A stretch of 64,000 nt of DNA from an uncultured Burkholderiales bacterium. Lineage in GTDB: Bacteria; Pseudomonadota; Gammaproteobacteria; Burkholderiales; Burkholderiaceae_C. Shown piece after piece: positions 9,311 through 20,140 of the stretch. The position numbers and the translations under genes are program-made. The stretch lies in contig CAJAYT010000097.1 of assembly GCA_903949285.1 (NCBI GenBank), forward strand, positions 1 to 64,000. The letters are read 5' to 3'. Positions within the stretch are counted from its first letter, which is position 1. Each line of letters begins with the position of its first letter. The notes beneath the pieces were generated by a model that made no database searches, had not been told where the DNA came from, and worked only from the letters and a program-made list of their open reading frames with translations.

Positions 9311-10603
9311 TCAATGAAAAGCAGTTTGGATGCTGCGCTTTAGGTCATCCAACAAATCAGCGCTATCTTCCAGACCAATGCAAAGGCGCACTAAACGACC
9401 TCTTGCTAAGAGTGTGGTGTGTTGGGAGTGTTGAGGTGGTCTGATCGTATCTAAATCGTAAGGCACCACCAAACTCATAGGGCCTCCCCAACTGTAACCA
9501 ATTTTGAAATACTGCAGGCTGTCACAAAACTTATCCACTTGCGCTTGACTGAATTCGGGCTTAAAGATGACGCTGAATATACTGGCAGCGTTTCCCTGAA
9601 TGCCCTGAATTCCCTGACTGTCGCTAACCTCATAGCCCCTCCCTTCGTAGCCGCCCCCTTGATGCTCGTTGGCTTGAGGCTCGGAGCTTGCACAGCAAGC
9701 TTGCCAGTGTTCGTGTCCGGGACACTCCTTTAAACTGGGATGCAAAACCTGCGCAACGACAGACTGCGATGTCAACGCGTTGGCCAAAAATCTAGCGCTT
9801 GCGTCTTGCGCTTTGTATCTCAACGCCATACTGGGTAAAGACCGAAGCACAGCCTGGACGTCTGCTGCGCCCACACCCAGACCCAGGCGCATGTGGGTGA
9901 GCTTGATGTGGTTATCCAACTCTGGGTTGCGGGTGCAAATGCACCCCATTAAAACGTCCCCTCCACCACTGGCGTACTTGGTTAAGGCTTGAATAGTGAG
10001 ATCAACCCCTAGGCCTTTGCCGTTCAGATCAAACGCATTAAAGGCGATCCCCGCTCCCCAAGTGTTATCCAAAGCACTCGTGACGCCTCTTTCTTTGCAC
10101 AATTCAGTAAGAGCCAAAAGATCCGGAAACTCCATCGTCACTGATCCCGGAGCCTCCAGCCAAACGAGGCGAGTTTGAGGGGAGATTTTTTGAGCCAAGT
10201 CATTTAGCGACATGGGATCGTAGACCTTGTGGGTGATACCGTAACGGGCAAGCTCCCCCTGTGCAAGCGCAGTGCTCGGGCCGTAGGCATTGGAGGGCAA
10301 GAGCACCTCGTCCCCTGACCTGAGGAGGGAGAGATTCACCAGTGCAATGGCTGCGAGTCCACTGGGCACGAGTTGGCAGTGCAAAGCCCCTTCAATACTG
10401 GCTAAGCGCTCCTCAAGAGTGAAGGTTGTGGGTGTACCGTGTAGGCCGTAGGTGTAGCCCGATTTGTTTTTCCACTCGGTGGAGCGCATAGCGCTCACAC
10501 TTGGGAATATAACCGTAGAAGCTTGGTAAGTGGGCTCTTGTGGGGCTTTGAAGCCCTTCGGGGGTGAGTAGTGATGATGAATAAGTTTGGTGTTTGTGAC
10601 CAT
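9311..10603 (-). CDS. metC: Cystathionine beta-lyase-type PLP enzyme with low-complexity insert
   Basis: Cys/Met-metabolism PLP enzyme of 430 residues, most like cystathionine beta-lyase, which cleaves cystathionine to homocysteine, pyruvate and ammonia. Features are YGLHGTPTTFTLEERLASIEG near the N-terminus, the cofactor-binding LDNTWGAG and the Schiff-base Lys in ALTKYASGGGD. Near residues 300-340 a Gly/Gln-rich insert (GGGYEGRGYE, GIQGIQG) lies just before the conserved FSVIFKPE strand, where relatives I know have only a short turn. At the DNA level it contains three 9-base repeats. The gamma- versus beta-lyase distinction is not certain from sequence alone. Confidence 0.88.
   Translation of the reverse strand: MVTNTKLIHHHYSPPKGFKAPQEPTYQASTVIFPSVSAMRSTEWKNKSGYTYGLHGTPTTFTLEERLASIEGALHCQLVPSGLAAIALVNLSLLRSGDEVLLPSNAYGPSTALAQGELARYGITHKVYDPMSLNDLAQKISPQTRLVWLEAPGSVTMEFPDLLALTELCKERGVTSALDNTWGAGIAFNAFDLNGKGLGVDLTIQALTKYASGGGDVLMGCICTRNPELDNHIKLTHMRLGLGVGAADVQAVLRSLPSMALRYKAQDASARFLANALTSQSVVAQVLHPSLKECPGHEHWQACCASSEPQANEHQGGGYEGRGYEVSDSQGIQGIQGNAASIFSVIFKPEFSQAQVDKFCDSLQYFKIGYSWGGPMSLVVPYDLDTIRPPQHSQHTTLLARGRLVRLCIGLEDSADLLDDLKRSIQTAFH
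9592..9618. repeat. Three tandem 9-base units inside the metC-like gene
   Basis: TTCCCTGAA, TGCCCTGAA and TTCCCTGAC follow one another without a gap. On the minus strand they encode Q-G-I steps in the insert of the cystathionine beta-lyase-like protein. A slippage-generated in-frame expansion explains the extra residues. Confidence 0.75.
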
Positions 10604-10643
10604 AGCATTTCACCGAGTTAAATCAAATCACAAACCAAGGGAC

Positions 10644-11168
10644 TCAGATTTTCCACTTTTCTGCTAGTTGTTGTGCGCTCATTGAGTCATAGCTCTCAAA
10701 AGGCTGATGAATCCATGGGTTCGTCGGCAAGTACTCAACCGAGTAGTCGGGCGTGAAAGTGGAGATACTTTTAGTCCATATCACTGCGCTTCTAAGTTCG
10801 GTGATGGGTTTGTAATTTGTTTTAAGCTGATTGATCACGGCATTGAGCGTGAGTCCTGAGTCAGCAAGATCGTCTACCAACAAAACCTTACCTGCAATCT
10901 CACCTTGGGGCGTTGTGATGTAGCGGGCAATATCCAAATGCCCCTGAACTGTCCCTGCACCCGCTCTGTAAGAACTTGTAGACATGATGGCAAGGGGTTT
11001 ATCAAAGATGCGCGACAAAATATCCCCAGGTCTCATACCCCCCCTAGCTAAACACAAGATCGTGTCAAATTCCCAATTAGATTGATGTATTTTGATGGCT
11101 AGTTTCTCCATCAAATTATGATATTCGTCGTAGGACACGTAAAGGTGTTTACCGTCTTCAGTCAACAT
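10644..11168 (-). CDS. Purine-type phosphoribosyltransferase
   Basis: A 174-residue type I phosphoribosyltransferase. The PRPP-binding motif is VLLVDDLADSGLT (about residues 94-106) and the flexible loop region contains TSSYRAGAGTVQG. The N-terminal LARGGMRPGDILSRI fits xanthine/hypoxanthine-guanine salvage enzymes. Family members move phosphoribose from PRPP to a purine base. Its place directly downstream of purA (55 bases) supports a purine salvage role; base preference cannot be read from the sequence. Confidence 0.9.
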   Translation of the reverse strand: MLTEDGKHLYVSYDEYHNLMEKLAIKIHQSNWEFDTILCLARGGMRPGDILSRIFDKPLAIMSTSSYRAGAGTVQGHLDIARYITTPQGEIAGKVLLVDDLADSGLTLNAVINQLKTNYKPITELRSAVIWTKSISTFTPDYSVEYLPTNPWIHQPFESYDSMSAQQLAEKWKI

Positions 11169-11223
11169 AGGGGACCTTCAAGCAAAATCAAAAAAAACAA
11201 AACAAAAAGGAAGCAACACTGGA

Positions 11224-12573
<1,350 letters not shown>

Positions 12574-12637
12574 TTAAAAATAAAACGAAGCTAGATAAGC
12601 AAGAAAAATGTTTATATTGAAATGGTTTTAGCTGAAG

Positions 12638-13816
12638 TTAAGTGGCGAGGGCCTTTATGCTTTGAACACTCCAACTACCTTTTTGTAGGACCAATTCACG
12701 GTCATACACAAACTCGTCGCCATCGGTGTTTTGACCCGGTAGCACTCGCAGCACCGTCTCCCCTTTTGCTCTGAGCTCGCGGATCATCTCATTTAACTGA
12801 TTGTCCTCTAGCCAAGGGGCCTTGATGGCCACGCGGGCACTGGGCCTTGCAAGAAGTTGAACCCAGTCCTTAAGATCTAGACTAAATCCGACTGCAGGCC
12901 TGAGTCGTCCAAAAGCGGCGCCGACCTCATCGTATCGACCACCACGGATCAAAGCATCTGAGAGTCCTGGGGTATAAACCGAGAAGCGAATACCGGTGTA
13001 ATAACTGTAGCCACGCACATCAGCCAAATCAAATACCACCGGGACATTCAGGCGTGTCTTTAACCAGGTCATTTGTTCTAGGGCCTTGAGCGCCAAGGGC
13101 CAGTCCTTTAAAACCTGGGCACCACGGCTTAAAACCTCGTCTCCACCGTAAAGTTCCATCAAGGCAAGTAGGGCTTTTGCGTTAGCTTGGGGGAGTGTCT
13201 TACAGACATCCTTCAAACCGGAAGTATCCTTACCAGCAATGCAGGTCTGGAGTTGGTGGAGAAGCTCCCCACTCAGGTGCAAGTCTTTCAAGAGTGCGGG
13301 AAGAATTCGTGCATCGCCCAAATCAATTTGAAACTGGAGTGATTTGCCGGCCGGTCCAAGTGTTGAGTGGGCAAGACAACTCATGGCCAACTCAATCACC
13401 TCCAAGTCCGCTTCAAGTCCAGCGTGGCCGTAGATCTCAGCCCCCATCTGCAAGGGCTCACGTGTGGCAAAAGGCTTACTTGGCCGGGTATGCAGCACGG
13501 GCCCACAGTAACAAAGCCGGGTCACTCCGGGGCGGTTTAAGAGGTGTGCATCAATCCTTGCTACTTGGGTCGTGGTATCAGCACGAATGCCTAAGTTGCG
13601 TCCCGATAGTTGATCGATGAGCTTGAAGGTTTGCAGATCCAAGGACTCCCCTGAACCGGACAAAAGAGACTCCAAGTGTTCAAGCAGAGGCGGCATGATC
13701 AGCTCATACCCAAAGGAGCGGGCTGAGTCTAAGCAAAGACGTCTAAGTTCTTCGATGTGCCGTGCCTCAGAGGGAAGCACATCGGCAATATGATCCGGCA
13801 GGACCCAAGCGGACAT
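12638..13816 (-). CDS. hisZ: ATP phosphoribosyltransferase regulatory subunit
   Basis: HisRS-like paralogue of 392 residues that forms a complex with the short HisG and is needed for activity and histidine feedback in the first step of histidine synthesis. The class II synthetase fold is visible: the start LPDHIADVLPSEARHIEELRR, GIRADTTTQVARI as motif 2, YYTGIRFSVY and the GGRYDEVGAAFGR motif-3 region. The C-terminal anticodon-binding domain of a true HisRS is absent, and hisS is present elsewhere in the window. hisG itself is not here. Confidence 0.95.
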   Translation of the reverse strand: MSAWVLPDHIADVLPSEARHIEELRRLCLDSARSFGYELIMPPLLEHLESLLSGSGESLDLQTFKLIDQLSGRNLGIRADTTTQVARIDAHLLNRPGVTRLCYCGPVLHTRPSKPFATREPLQMGAEIYGHAGLEADLEVIELAMSCLAHSTLGPAGKSLQFQIDLGDARILPALLKDLHLSGELLHQLQTCIAGKDTSGLKDVCKTLPQANAKALLALMELYGGDEVLSRGAQVLKDWPLALKALEQMTWLKTRLNVPVVFDLADVRGYSYYTGIRFSVYTPGLSDALIRGGRYDEVGAAFGRLRPAVGFSLDLKDWVQLLARPSARVAIKAPWLEDNQLNEMIRELRAKGETVLRVLPGQNTDGDEFVYDRELVLQKGSWSVQSIKALAT

Positions 13817-13893
13817 AAGAAAAGGTAGGGGGTGCTGTTAAAAACGTAATTCTACAGATCTTCCAGGCCTTGAAGAGATTGATTTGCAGGCTT

Positions 13894-14082
13894 TTAGCTC
13901 AAAATCCACAAAACAAATACCCCTCCTAGCACACAACACAGTCCAAAGAAGCGAATTTGCTCATCTTTTAACTGCAAAATCTGAAGAAACATTTTTCTCC
14001 ACTGGGATGGGGATGCAAATGGCAGCAGGCCTTCAATGATGAGGACGAGTGCCAAAGCAAACCAAAGGGTGTGTGATTCCAT
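13894..14082 (-). CDS. DUF2065 family small membrane protein
   Basis: A 62-residue protein with two hydrophobic helices (ALVLIIEGLLPFASP near residues 11-25 and FGLCCVLGGVFVLWIL near 46-61) around a polar loop with Gln/Arg/Lys. Length, pattern and position between hflC and hisZ match the YjeT/DUF2065 family. Function is unknown; the conserved link to the HflKC genes suggests an inner-membrane accessory role, which is inference. Confidence 0.85.
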   Translation of the reverse strand: MESHTLWFALALVLIIEGLLPFASPSQWRKMFLQILQLKDEQIRFFGLCCVLGGVFVLWILS

Positions 14083-14145
14083 GATCAGGGTGTCTGGCGT
14101 CTCAAAATGAGGCTTTGCAAGCCTGGCTGGTTGGGCATGGTTGCA

Positions 14146-15063
14146 TTAACGCTTGGTTGGAGCGCCTGCGCTCATGGGCGCACCACCGGATCCACTACCG
14201 CGCATAGCTTTGAAAAAGTCACTACTTGGATCGAGGACCATTAAGTCTGATTTCTTGCTAAACGTAGATTTGTAAGCCTCAAGACTTCGGTAAAACTGAG
14301 CAAAGGATGGGTCTCGACCAAAAGAGTCAGCGTAGATCTTGGCCGCCTCTGCGTCACCCTCGCCTTTGATTTTTTGGGCCTCCCTGTAGGCATTTGCAAC
14401 TGTGACCTCGCGTTGACGGTCCGCGTCTGCACGAATTTTCTCCCCCTCCGCAGCTCCCGTAGAGCGAAGCTCGTTGGCAACGCGCTTACGCTCTGCCTCC
14501 ATTCTTCTGTAGACAGACTCTGTGATAGCGTCCACATAATCGGCCCTGTTGATGCGCACGTCGACAACATCAATTCCCCAGGGCTTGTCGCCTTTGACCT
14601 TCTCAAGCACTTCGCGCTTGACATCGGTCATCAGCCCTTCACGTTTTGTGGAGAGTAGTTCATTCACTGTTCGTTTGTTAATCTCTTCTTGGAACGCATT
14701 TCGAACCACGCGGGCAAGTTGTTGAGCACCCGCGGCCTCATCCAAGCCCACATTCCGGATGTACTGTGAGGGCTCAGTGATACGCCAGCGCACATACCAA
14801 TCGATGACCATGCGCTGCTTCTCCGCGGTGAGCATAGGCTCAGTATCTTGACTGTCCAAGGTAAGGAGTCGTTTATCAATGAATTTGACATTCTCAAAGG
14901 GCGGTGGAAATTTAAAATTCAGACCCGGATCGATGATCACGCGTTTGATCTGTCCCAGTGAATAGACCACACCAAACTGGCGTTGATCGACGACAAAGAC
15001 AGTGGAGCTAAGAATGGCTAACGCCAAAATCGAAGAAGATATGTAGAAACCAATTTTGTTCAT
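14146..15063 (-). CDS. hflC: HflC, subunit of the HflKC membrane complex
   Basis: Stomatin/prohibitin-family protein of 305 residues that with HflK forms a large periplasmic-facing cage around the FtsH protease. One N-terminal membrane anchor (IGFYISSSILALAILSSTVFVV) is followed by the SPFH domain with VDQRQFGVVYSLG. A charged helical segment rich in Glu/Ala/Lys and a Gly-rich tail close it. The chosen ATG at 15063 (MNKIGF) leaves 22 bases after hflK; the frame is open upstream into hflK, but that extension lacks family similarity. Confidence 0.95.
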   Translation of the reverse strand: MNKIGFYISSSILALAILSSTVFVVDQRQFGVVYSLGQIKRVIIDPGLNFKFPPPFENVKFIDKRLLTLDSQDTEPMLTAEKQRMVIDWYVRWRITEPSQYIRNVGLDEAAGAQQLARVVRNAFQEEINKRTVNELLSTKREGLMTDVKREVLEKVKGDKPWGIDVVDVRINRADYVDAITESVYRRMEAERKRVANELRSTGAAEGEKIRADADRQREVTVANAYREAQKIKGEGDAEAAKIYADSFGRDPSFAQFYRSLEAYKSTFSKKSDLMVLDPSSDFFKAMRGSGSGGAPMSAGAPTKR

Positions 15064-15085
15064 TTTTTTATTCTCTGTCTCTTTT

Positions 15086-16498
15086 TTATCGAACATCGCG
15101 CTCACGTCCACGGGATTCTCGGGCGCGAAGATCAGCTGAACTTTGTGCGGAGCCCCCGTTATCAGAGGATTCACTGGAGCTACTTGTGCCACCACCGTTT
15201 TGTCCTGAGCCATTTTGAGAGTTGGTATTGGAATTACCTGAAGTCCCAGTGTTGGAACTTGAAGACTGTCCCGTCATTTGCAAAATCTTGTCTAAGGGCA
15301 AGTAAAGCAGATTGGATCCTTGGCGGGCATCAATCATGACCTTGGTGACATTGCTATAGATTTGTTGCATGGTATCGATATACAGACGGTCACGCGTGAC
15401 TTGGGGCGCTTTTTGATATTCACTCAAAAGGGATTTAAAACGCTGGGCATCGCCCTCAGCCTGTGCAACGATACGCGCTTTGTAGGCGTCAGCTTCTTGC
15501 TTGAGGCGGGATGCAGATCCAACCGCACGCGGCACTACGTCGTTCGCGTAGGCCTCGGCTTCGTTTTTGGCGCGCTCACGCTCTTGTCCGGCTTTTAATA
15601 CATCGTCAAAGGCAGCCTGAACTTGTTCGGGAGGCCTGACGCCGCCTTGTTGCAGGTTGATGGCTACCACTTCAATACCTACTTTATAGCTGTCCAAAAT
15701 GTTTTGCATAATGGCGCGAACTCGAGGTGCGATTTGATCTCTCTCCTCAGATAAAGCGGAGTCCATTCGCATTTTGCCGACCACTTCTCTGACCGCCGTT
15801 TCTGCTGCTTGTGAGACAGCGTCGGTTGGGTTTTTGCTCTCAAAGAGATACGCCCTTGCGTCTGTCAAACGGTATTGAACGGCAAATTTAATTTCAACAA
15901 TATTTTCGTCCTCGGTGAGCATCGCTGACTCACGCAGTCCAGTTGCTTTCATAACCGTGTCGCGTCCAATATCAATGGAGCGAATTTGAGTCACGTATAC
16001 GATCTCGTGGCGCTGAACGGGGTACGGCAGTCGCCAGTTAATACCTGCACCCACCGTAGAGTGGTAGCCACCAAACTGCGTAATTACCGCTTGCTGGCCC
16101 TCTTGGACAATAAAGAAACCAGTGCCAAGCCAAATTAACAAAACGATCAGCGCAGCGGCGCCAGCACCTGCCTTAGCCGTTTGAAGGGTGGGAAAGAATC
16201 CATTACCACCTCCGCCTGCGCCGCCTGGGTCAGCGCCTGAAGCGTCTCCACCAGATCCGTCTGCGTTACCCTTTTGACCAAAGAGTTTTCCAATTTTTTT
16301 ATTAAAGTCTTTCCACAACTCATCTAAATCGGGCGGCCCCCCTGGCGTGGGTTTTGGTTTAGAGGGCTCAGGGCGACTTGAATCGTGGCCATCCGTGTCT
16401 TTAGAGCCTTCACTCGAGTGGTGATCGTGGTTGTGATCTGCATTTTGAGTTGATGGGTCTTGGGGTCTACCCCAGCGATCATCATTCAAGTTAAACAT
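15086..16498 (-). CDS. hflK: HflK, subunit of the HflKC membrane complex
   Basis: SPFH protein partner of HflC, about 470 residues from the preferred start. A disordered His/Asp/Ser/Pro-rich N-terminus leads to PPDLDELWKDFNKKIGKLFG, a Gly-rich stretch, one membrane helix (AGAGAAALIVLLIWLGTGFF) and the SPFH domain (FIVQEGQQAVITQFGG). The C-terminal tail is Ser/Asn/Gly-rich. The frame is open to an ATG at 16600, but the ATG at 16498 has an AAGGGC element just before it and begins at MFNLNDDRWGR, where family similarity starts. It is transcribed after hflX and before hflC. Confidence 0.94.
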   Translation of the reverse strand: MFNLNDDRWGRPQDPSTQNADHNHDHHSSEGSKDTDGHDSSRPEPSKPKPTPGGPPDLDELWKDFNKKIGKLFGQKGNADGSGGDASGADPGGAGGGGNGFFPTLQTAKAGAGAAALIVLLIWLGTGFFIVQEGQQAVITQFGGYHSTVGAGINWRLPYPVQRHEIVYVTQIRSIDIGRDTVMKATGLRESAMLTEDENIVEIKFAVQYRLTDARAYLFESKNPTDAVSQAAETAVREVVGKMRMDSALSEERDQIAPRVRAIMQNILDSYKVGIEVVAINLQQGGVRPPEQVQAAFDDVLKAGQERERAKNEAEAYANDVVPRAVGSASRLKQEADAYKARIVAQAEGDAQRFKSLLSEYQKAPQVTRDRLYIDTMQQIYSNVTKVMIDARQGSNLLYLPLDKILQMTGQSSSSNTGTSGNSNTNSQNGSGQNGGGTSSSSESSDNGGSAQSSADLRARESRGRERDVR

Positions 16499-16694
16499 GC
16501 CCTTGATGCGCAGGCTCAGAGAGCTTAATCCGTGCATCACTGCATTGGTAAAGGTCCCCATTAAGGCGCGAATTCGCGTGGTTCTAAGGTTAAGGTTCAT
16601 CTTGAGAATTGGGTCGTGGTCGTTAAAAGCGTAAGGGAGGAGCGAATTGATGGATCTTGTTTATGTCTGATTTCTGTCTTGGGCTCAATTGTGC

Positions 16695-17957
16695 CTAAAT
16701 TATGGGTTGGTTCAGGGGGAGATTATCAATATCACCTAGTAAAACCCCATCATTTTGTTGACTTAGCGCACTTTCCAAGACCATAGGCTCTAGGATTGCC
16801 TGTGCAAGTAAGTCGCGCAACGCGCCAAGGCCCTCACCGCTGGCGGCGCTGATGAAAATTCTGGGTACAGGTTTGCCCTCCCAATCAAATAAATCTTGAC
16901 TTCTGACAGGCTGATTTTCGGGACCTAAAGCGTCAATTTTATTAAAAACCAAGATCTGCGGCACTTCGCTTGCACGTATTTCTTTTAGCACTTTTTGAAC
17001 TTCTTTTATTTGTTCAAAATAATCCTTGTGCGATGCATCCACCACATGCAGCAAAAGATCCGCCTCCGCAGCCTCTTGCAGCGTTGCCTCAAACGCATCA
17101 ACCAACGTGTGCGGTAGGTCTCGGATAAAACCAACAGTATCCGAGATTGAAGCGTTCAAAGCCTCTCCCGTATGGGGATTTGCACCCAAATACATATGAC
17201 GTGTTGTGGTGTCTAAAGTTGCAAATAGTTGATCAGCTGCATATGCCTTGGCTTTGACAAGGGCGTTAAAGAGGGTAGATTTCCCTGCGTTGGTGTACCC
17301 CACCAATGAGACCTTGAATACTTGGTGTTTTTCGCGTTGCCTTCTTTGAACTTTTCTCTGTTTCTTAACACGCTCCAACCGCTCTTTGGTCCGTTTGATG
17401 GAGTCTGAGATCATGCGTCGATCAAGCTCAATCTGAGTCTCACCCGGGCCCCCTCTGTTACCAATGCCTCCTCGTTGACGCTCTAAATGCGACCACCTTC
17501 GGACCAGATGAGTGCTCAAATATTGCAACTTGGCCAGCTCAACTTGTAACTTCCCTTCGTGTGAACGCGCGCGTTGACCAAAGATTTCAAGTATCAAAAG
17601 TGTTCTGTCGTTAACGGGTAATCCAGTGGCCCGCTCTAAGTTCCTTTGTTGAGCAGGGCTCAGAGACTGGTCAAACAATATCTCAACAGCTCCGAGTGTT
17701 TCAGCTGTTTCTTTGATTTCCTGAGCTTTTCCTGAGCCAACAAAAAGAGCAGGATCGGGCGCCCTTCGCTTACAAGTAATTCTTGCTACTGGCGTTAGGC
17801 CAGCGGTTAATGCCAGCTGCCCCAACTCTTCGAGTTGCACATCAAAGTTGGATTCACCAAAATCGACGCCAACCAAAATACAGGGGGCGTCTACCGTCTG
17901 TGCATATTGCACAGCGGCCTCTAATTCTTCAATGGGTTCGTTGAATTGATCGATCAA
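16695..17957 (-). CDS. hflX: GTPase HflX
   Basis: Ribosome-associated GTPase of 420 residues that rescues or splits stalled 70S ribosomes, especially under heat stress. The N-terminal HflX domain (ILVGVDFGES to FDQSLSPAQQRNLE) and the coiled linker with RRWSHLERQRGGIGNRGGPG are typical. The G domain has G1 GYTNAGKST, switch LFATLDTTTR, G3 DTVGFIRDLPH and G4 NKID. It lies between hfq and hflK as in most proteobacteria; 170 bases separate it from hfq. Confidence 0.97.
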   Translation of the reverse strand: MIDQFNEPIEELEAAVQYAQTVDAPCILVGVDFGESNFDVQLEELGQLALTAGLTPVARITCKRRAPDPALFVGSGKAQEIKETAETLGAVEILFDQSLSPAQQRNLERATGLPVNDRTLLILEIFGQRARSHEGKLQVELAKLQYLSTHLVRRWSHLERQRGGIGNRGGPGETQIELDRRMISDSIKRTKERLERVKKQRKVQRRQREKHQVFKVSLVGYTNAGKSTLFNALVKAKAYAADQLFATLDTTTRHMYLGANPHTGEALNASISDTVGFIRDLPHTLVDAFEATLQEAAEADLLLHVVDASHKDYFEQIKEVQKVLKEIRASEVPQILVFNKIDALGPENQPVRSQDLFDWEGKPVPRIFISAASGEGLGALRDLLAQAILEPMVLESALSQQNDGVLLGDIDNLPLNQPII

Positions 17958-18127
17958 ATGATACGGGACGTTTCACGTCTCAGTTTTGGATTGCGCGTTT
18001 GTTGGGAGCAGCTCAGATCTAGCCTATAGTCAAAGCTGTAAACCGATATATAAAAAGCTTTACAAATCGATTGGATAAAACCGCCTGTGTATATTGAGCT
18101 AGCAGTTAAGCAATCAGGGTTCAAAGC

Positions 18128-18391
18128 TTAAGACTCTGAACTCACTTGAGAGTCCCCAAGGCCTTCGATTGATGCAAAATTAACAGCCCGGCCAGGCACA
18201 ATAGTAGAGATGGCGTGTTTGTAGACCATTTGCGTAACCGTATTGCGCAGTAAGACTACGTATTGGTCAAAAGACTCTATCTGACCTTGCAGCTTGATTC
18301 CGTTCACCAGGTAAATGGAGACTGGTACATGCTCCTTACGCAGGGTATTCAGGAAGGGGTCTTGAAGGAGTTGTCCTTTGTTATTGCTCAC
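18128..18391 (-). CDS. hfq: RNA chaperone Hfq
   Basis: Sm-fold RNA chaperone that pairs small RNAs with mRNAs; 87 residues from the preferred start. The Sm1 core ([20 protein letters not shown]), [15 protein letters not shown] and the Sm2 [12 protein letters not shown] are near-invariant. I take the GTG at 18391 (complement 18389-18391) because it follows a GGAG ribosome-binding site by seven bases and gives the family N-terminus [13 protein letters not shown] frame extension to 18433 has no family support. The tail after the Sm core is short and acidic. Confidence 0.97.
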   Translation of the reverse strand: MSNNKGQLLQDPFLNTLRKEHVPVSIYLVNGIKLQGQIESFDQYVVLLRNTVTQMVYKHAISTIVPGRAVNFASIEGLGDSQVSSES

Positions 18392-18494
18392 GATATTCTC
18401 CGTGTTTGTAAAAATGGCGTTCGTCACCTGCAAACAAGCTCACGGGGCTTATTTGCAGAATCGAACTTTGTTCAGATTATATTTTAAAAGCGTG

Positions 18495-18516
18495 CTGGGT
18501 TGTTTTAAAGACCCAG
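18495..18516. terminator. Stem-loop between der and hfq
   Basis: CTGGGT and ACCCAG form a six-base stem around a ten-base loop. Read on the minus strand, the direction of der and hfq, the stem is followed after five bases by a short T-run. It could weaken read-through from der into hfq. The stem is short, so this is tentative. Confidence 0.4.
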
Positions 18517-18601
18517 TCGACCCTATATTAGGATGAATTCCCGTTCCGCCCCAACCAAATGCTTGGATCCCATGGAGCTAGAGTGCGAACCCTCAATGAG
18601 A

Positions 18602-19945
18602 CTATTTATCCTTATCTGCGTAAGGATTGTGAGAGGTTTTCATCTCGACCCTCAGTGGAGTCCCGTCCAGGCCAAATTCTTTACGAAAGCGCCCTTCCAA
18701 GAACCGTTTGTACGAGTCCGTAACATGTTCAAGGGAGTTGCCATGCACAACGATAACCGGTGGGTTCATCCCTCCTTGGTGCGCATATCGCAACTTGGGT
18801 CTAAACATACCCGCGCGCTTGGGTGACTGAAACTGGACGGCTTCAAGCAAGATACGCGTCAATTGAGGAGTAGGCATCTTGCACATTGCAGCCTTATGTG
18901 CCTGTGCAATCGAAGTCCACACGGGGCCCAAACCTTGACGTTTAATTGCTGAGATGAAATGAAGTTTTGCAAACTTCAAAAAAGCAAGCCTATTCTCAAT
19001 GGACCTGTTCAACTGCTCGCGTTGGTAAGCATCAACCGCGTCCCACTTGTTAACGCCGATCACAACAGCGCGACCGCTCTCCAAGATGTACCCCGCAATG
19101 TGTGCGTCTTGATCCGTTACGCCCTGTGTAGCATCCAAGAGGAGCAACACAACATTGGCTGATTCGATCGCTTGTAGTGTTTTGACAACCGAGAACTTCT
19201 CGATGGCTTCAAAGACCTTTCCCTTACGGCGCAGACCCGCCGTATCGATCAGATCAAACCTTTGCCCTCCCCGCTCAAAGGGAATGTGGATTGCGTCGCG
19301 AGTGGTTCCGGGTTGATCAAAGGCAACCACACGTTCCTCACCCAGCCAAGTATTGATCAGGGTTGATTTGCCAACGTTGGGGCGTCCAGCAACCGCCAGA
19401 CGGATGACGGAGGTATCGATCTCCTCCTCTGGGGGCTCATCCGTGTCTGATAAATTCAAGATCTCCATGACACTTTGGGAGAGTCCCCGAATCCCTTGGC
19501 CGTGTGCTGCAGAGACTGGGATAACCTCCCCAAACCCGAGCTCGTAAAACTCGGCTAATTTAGGCCCTTCTTGCATTCCCTCTGCCTTGTTGGCAACCAG
19601 CAGTGAGGGTTTGCCCAGTTTTCGAAGGTATTTAGCAATATCGTGGTCTTGACCTGCAACGCCTGCGCGGGCGTCCACCATGAATACCACTACATCACAC
19701 TCAGCGACCGCTTGCTGAGTTTGTTTTGCCATTTCCTTGTAAATGCCACTTGACGCATCGGGCTCAAAACCGCCCGTGTCAATCACAATAAATTCGTGAG
19801 GGCCGATCTTTGCGTTGCCGTAGTGCCTATCCCTGGTCAGACCCGCAAAGTCAGCCACGATCGCATCTCTCGTTTGAGTCAGGCGATTAAAAAGCGTGGA
19901 TTTACCCACATTGGGTCTGCCAACCAAGGCGATCACAGGTTTCAC
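18602..19945 (-). CDS. der: Ribosome-assembly GTPase Der (EngA)
   Basis: Tandem-GTPase protein of 447 residues needed for 50S subunit maturation. The first G domain starts at [18 protein letters not shown] with G3 DTGGFEP and G4 NKAE. The second starts at [18 protein letters not shown] with DTAGLRRKG and NKWD. A C-terminal KH-like domain ends in the family motif [15 protein letters not shown]. The gene lies downstream of bamB on the minus strand, the conserved arrangement. Confidence 0.98.
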   Translation of the reverse strand: MKPVIALVGRPNVGKSTLFNRLTQTRDAIVADFAGLTRDRHYGNAKIGPHEFIVIDTGGFEPDASSGIYKEMAKQTQQAVAECDVVVFMVDARAGVAGQDHDIAKYLRKLGKPSLLVANKAEGMQEGPKLAEFYELGFGEVIPVSAAHGQGIRGLSQSVMEILNLSDTDEPPEEEIDTSVIRLAVAGRPNVGKSTLINTWLGEERVVAFDQPGTTRDAIHIPFERGGQRFDLIDTAGLRRKGKVFEAIEKFSVVKTLQAIESANVVLLLLDATQGVTDQDAHIAGYILESGRAVVIGVNKWDAVDAYQREQLNRSIENRLAFLKFAKLHFISAIKRQGLGPVWTSIAQAHKAAMCKMPTPQLTRILLEAVQFQSPKRAGMFRPKLRYAHQGGMNPPVIVVHGNSLEHVTDSYKRFLEGRFRKEFGLDGTPLRVEMKTSHNPYADKDK

Positions 19946-20053
19946 AAAATATTCCAGTTCAGCTACAAGTTTGAATCTGCGCGTTGAAAATCAAAGGCAG
20001 GTCTCACCCATTCGGTTCATAAATTACACCGTCAAGGGCTCGGAGTTCACTCC

Positions 20054-20085
20054 ACTTAACGTCTTGACGACTTAACGCTTTAACG
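20054..20085. repeat. Imperfect 16-base tandem duplication between bamB and der
   Basis: ACTTAACGTCTTGACG is followed directly by ACTTAACGCTTTAACG, matching at 13 of 16 positions. It lies in the 195-base gap between the bamB stop and the der start. No function is evident. Confidence 0.6.
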
Positions 20086-20140
20086 ACAGCCCCACGCAAC
20101 ACCAAACTCAAAACAACATGCGTCTGAGCTCGGTTGCTAT

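Noticed and set aside
13195-13620. 141-codon plus-strand frame
   Set aside because: It lies antisense to hisZ, is rich in Arg/Ser/Pro as shadow frames are, and hisZ is clearly real.
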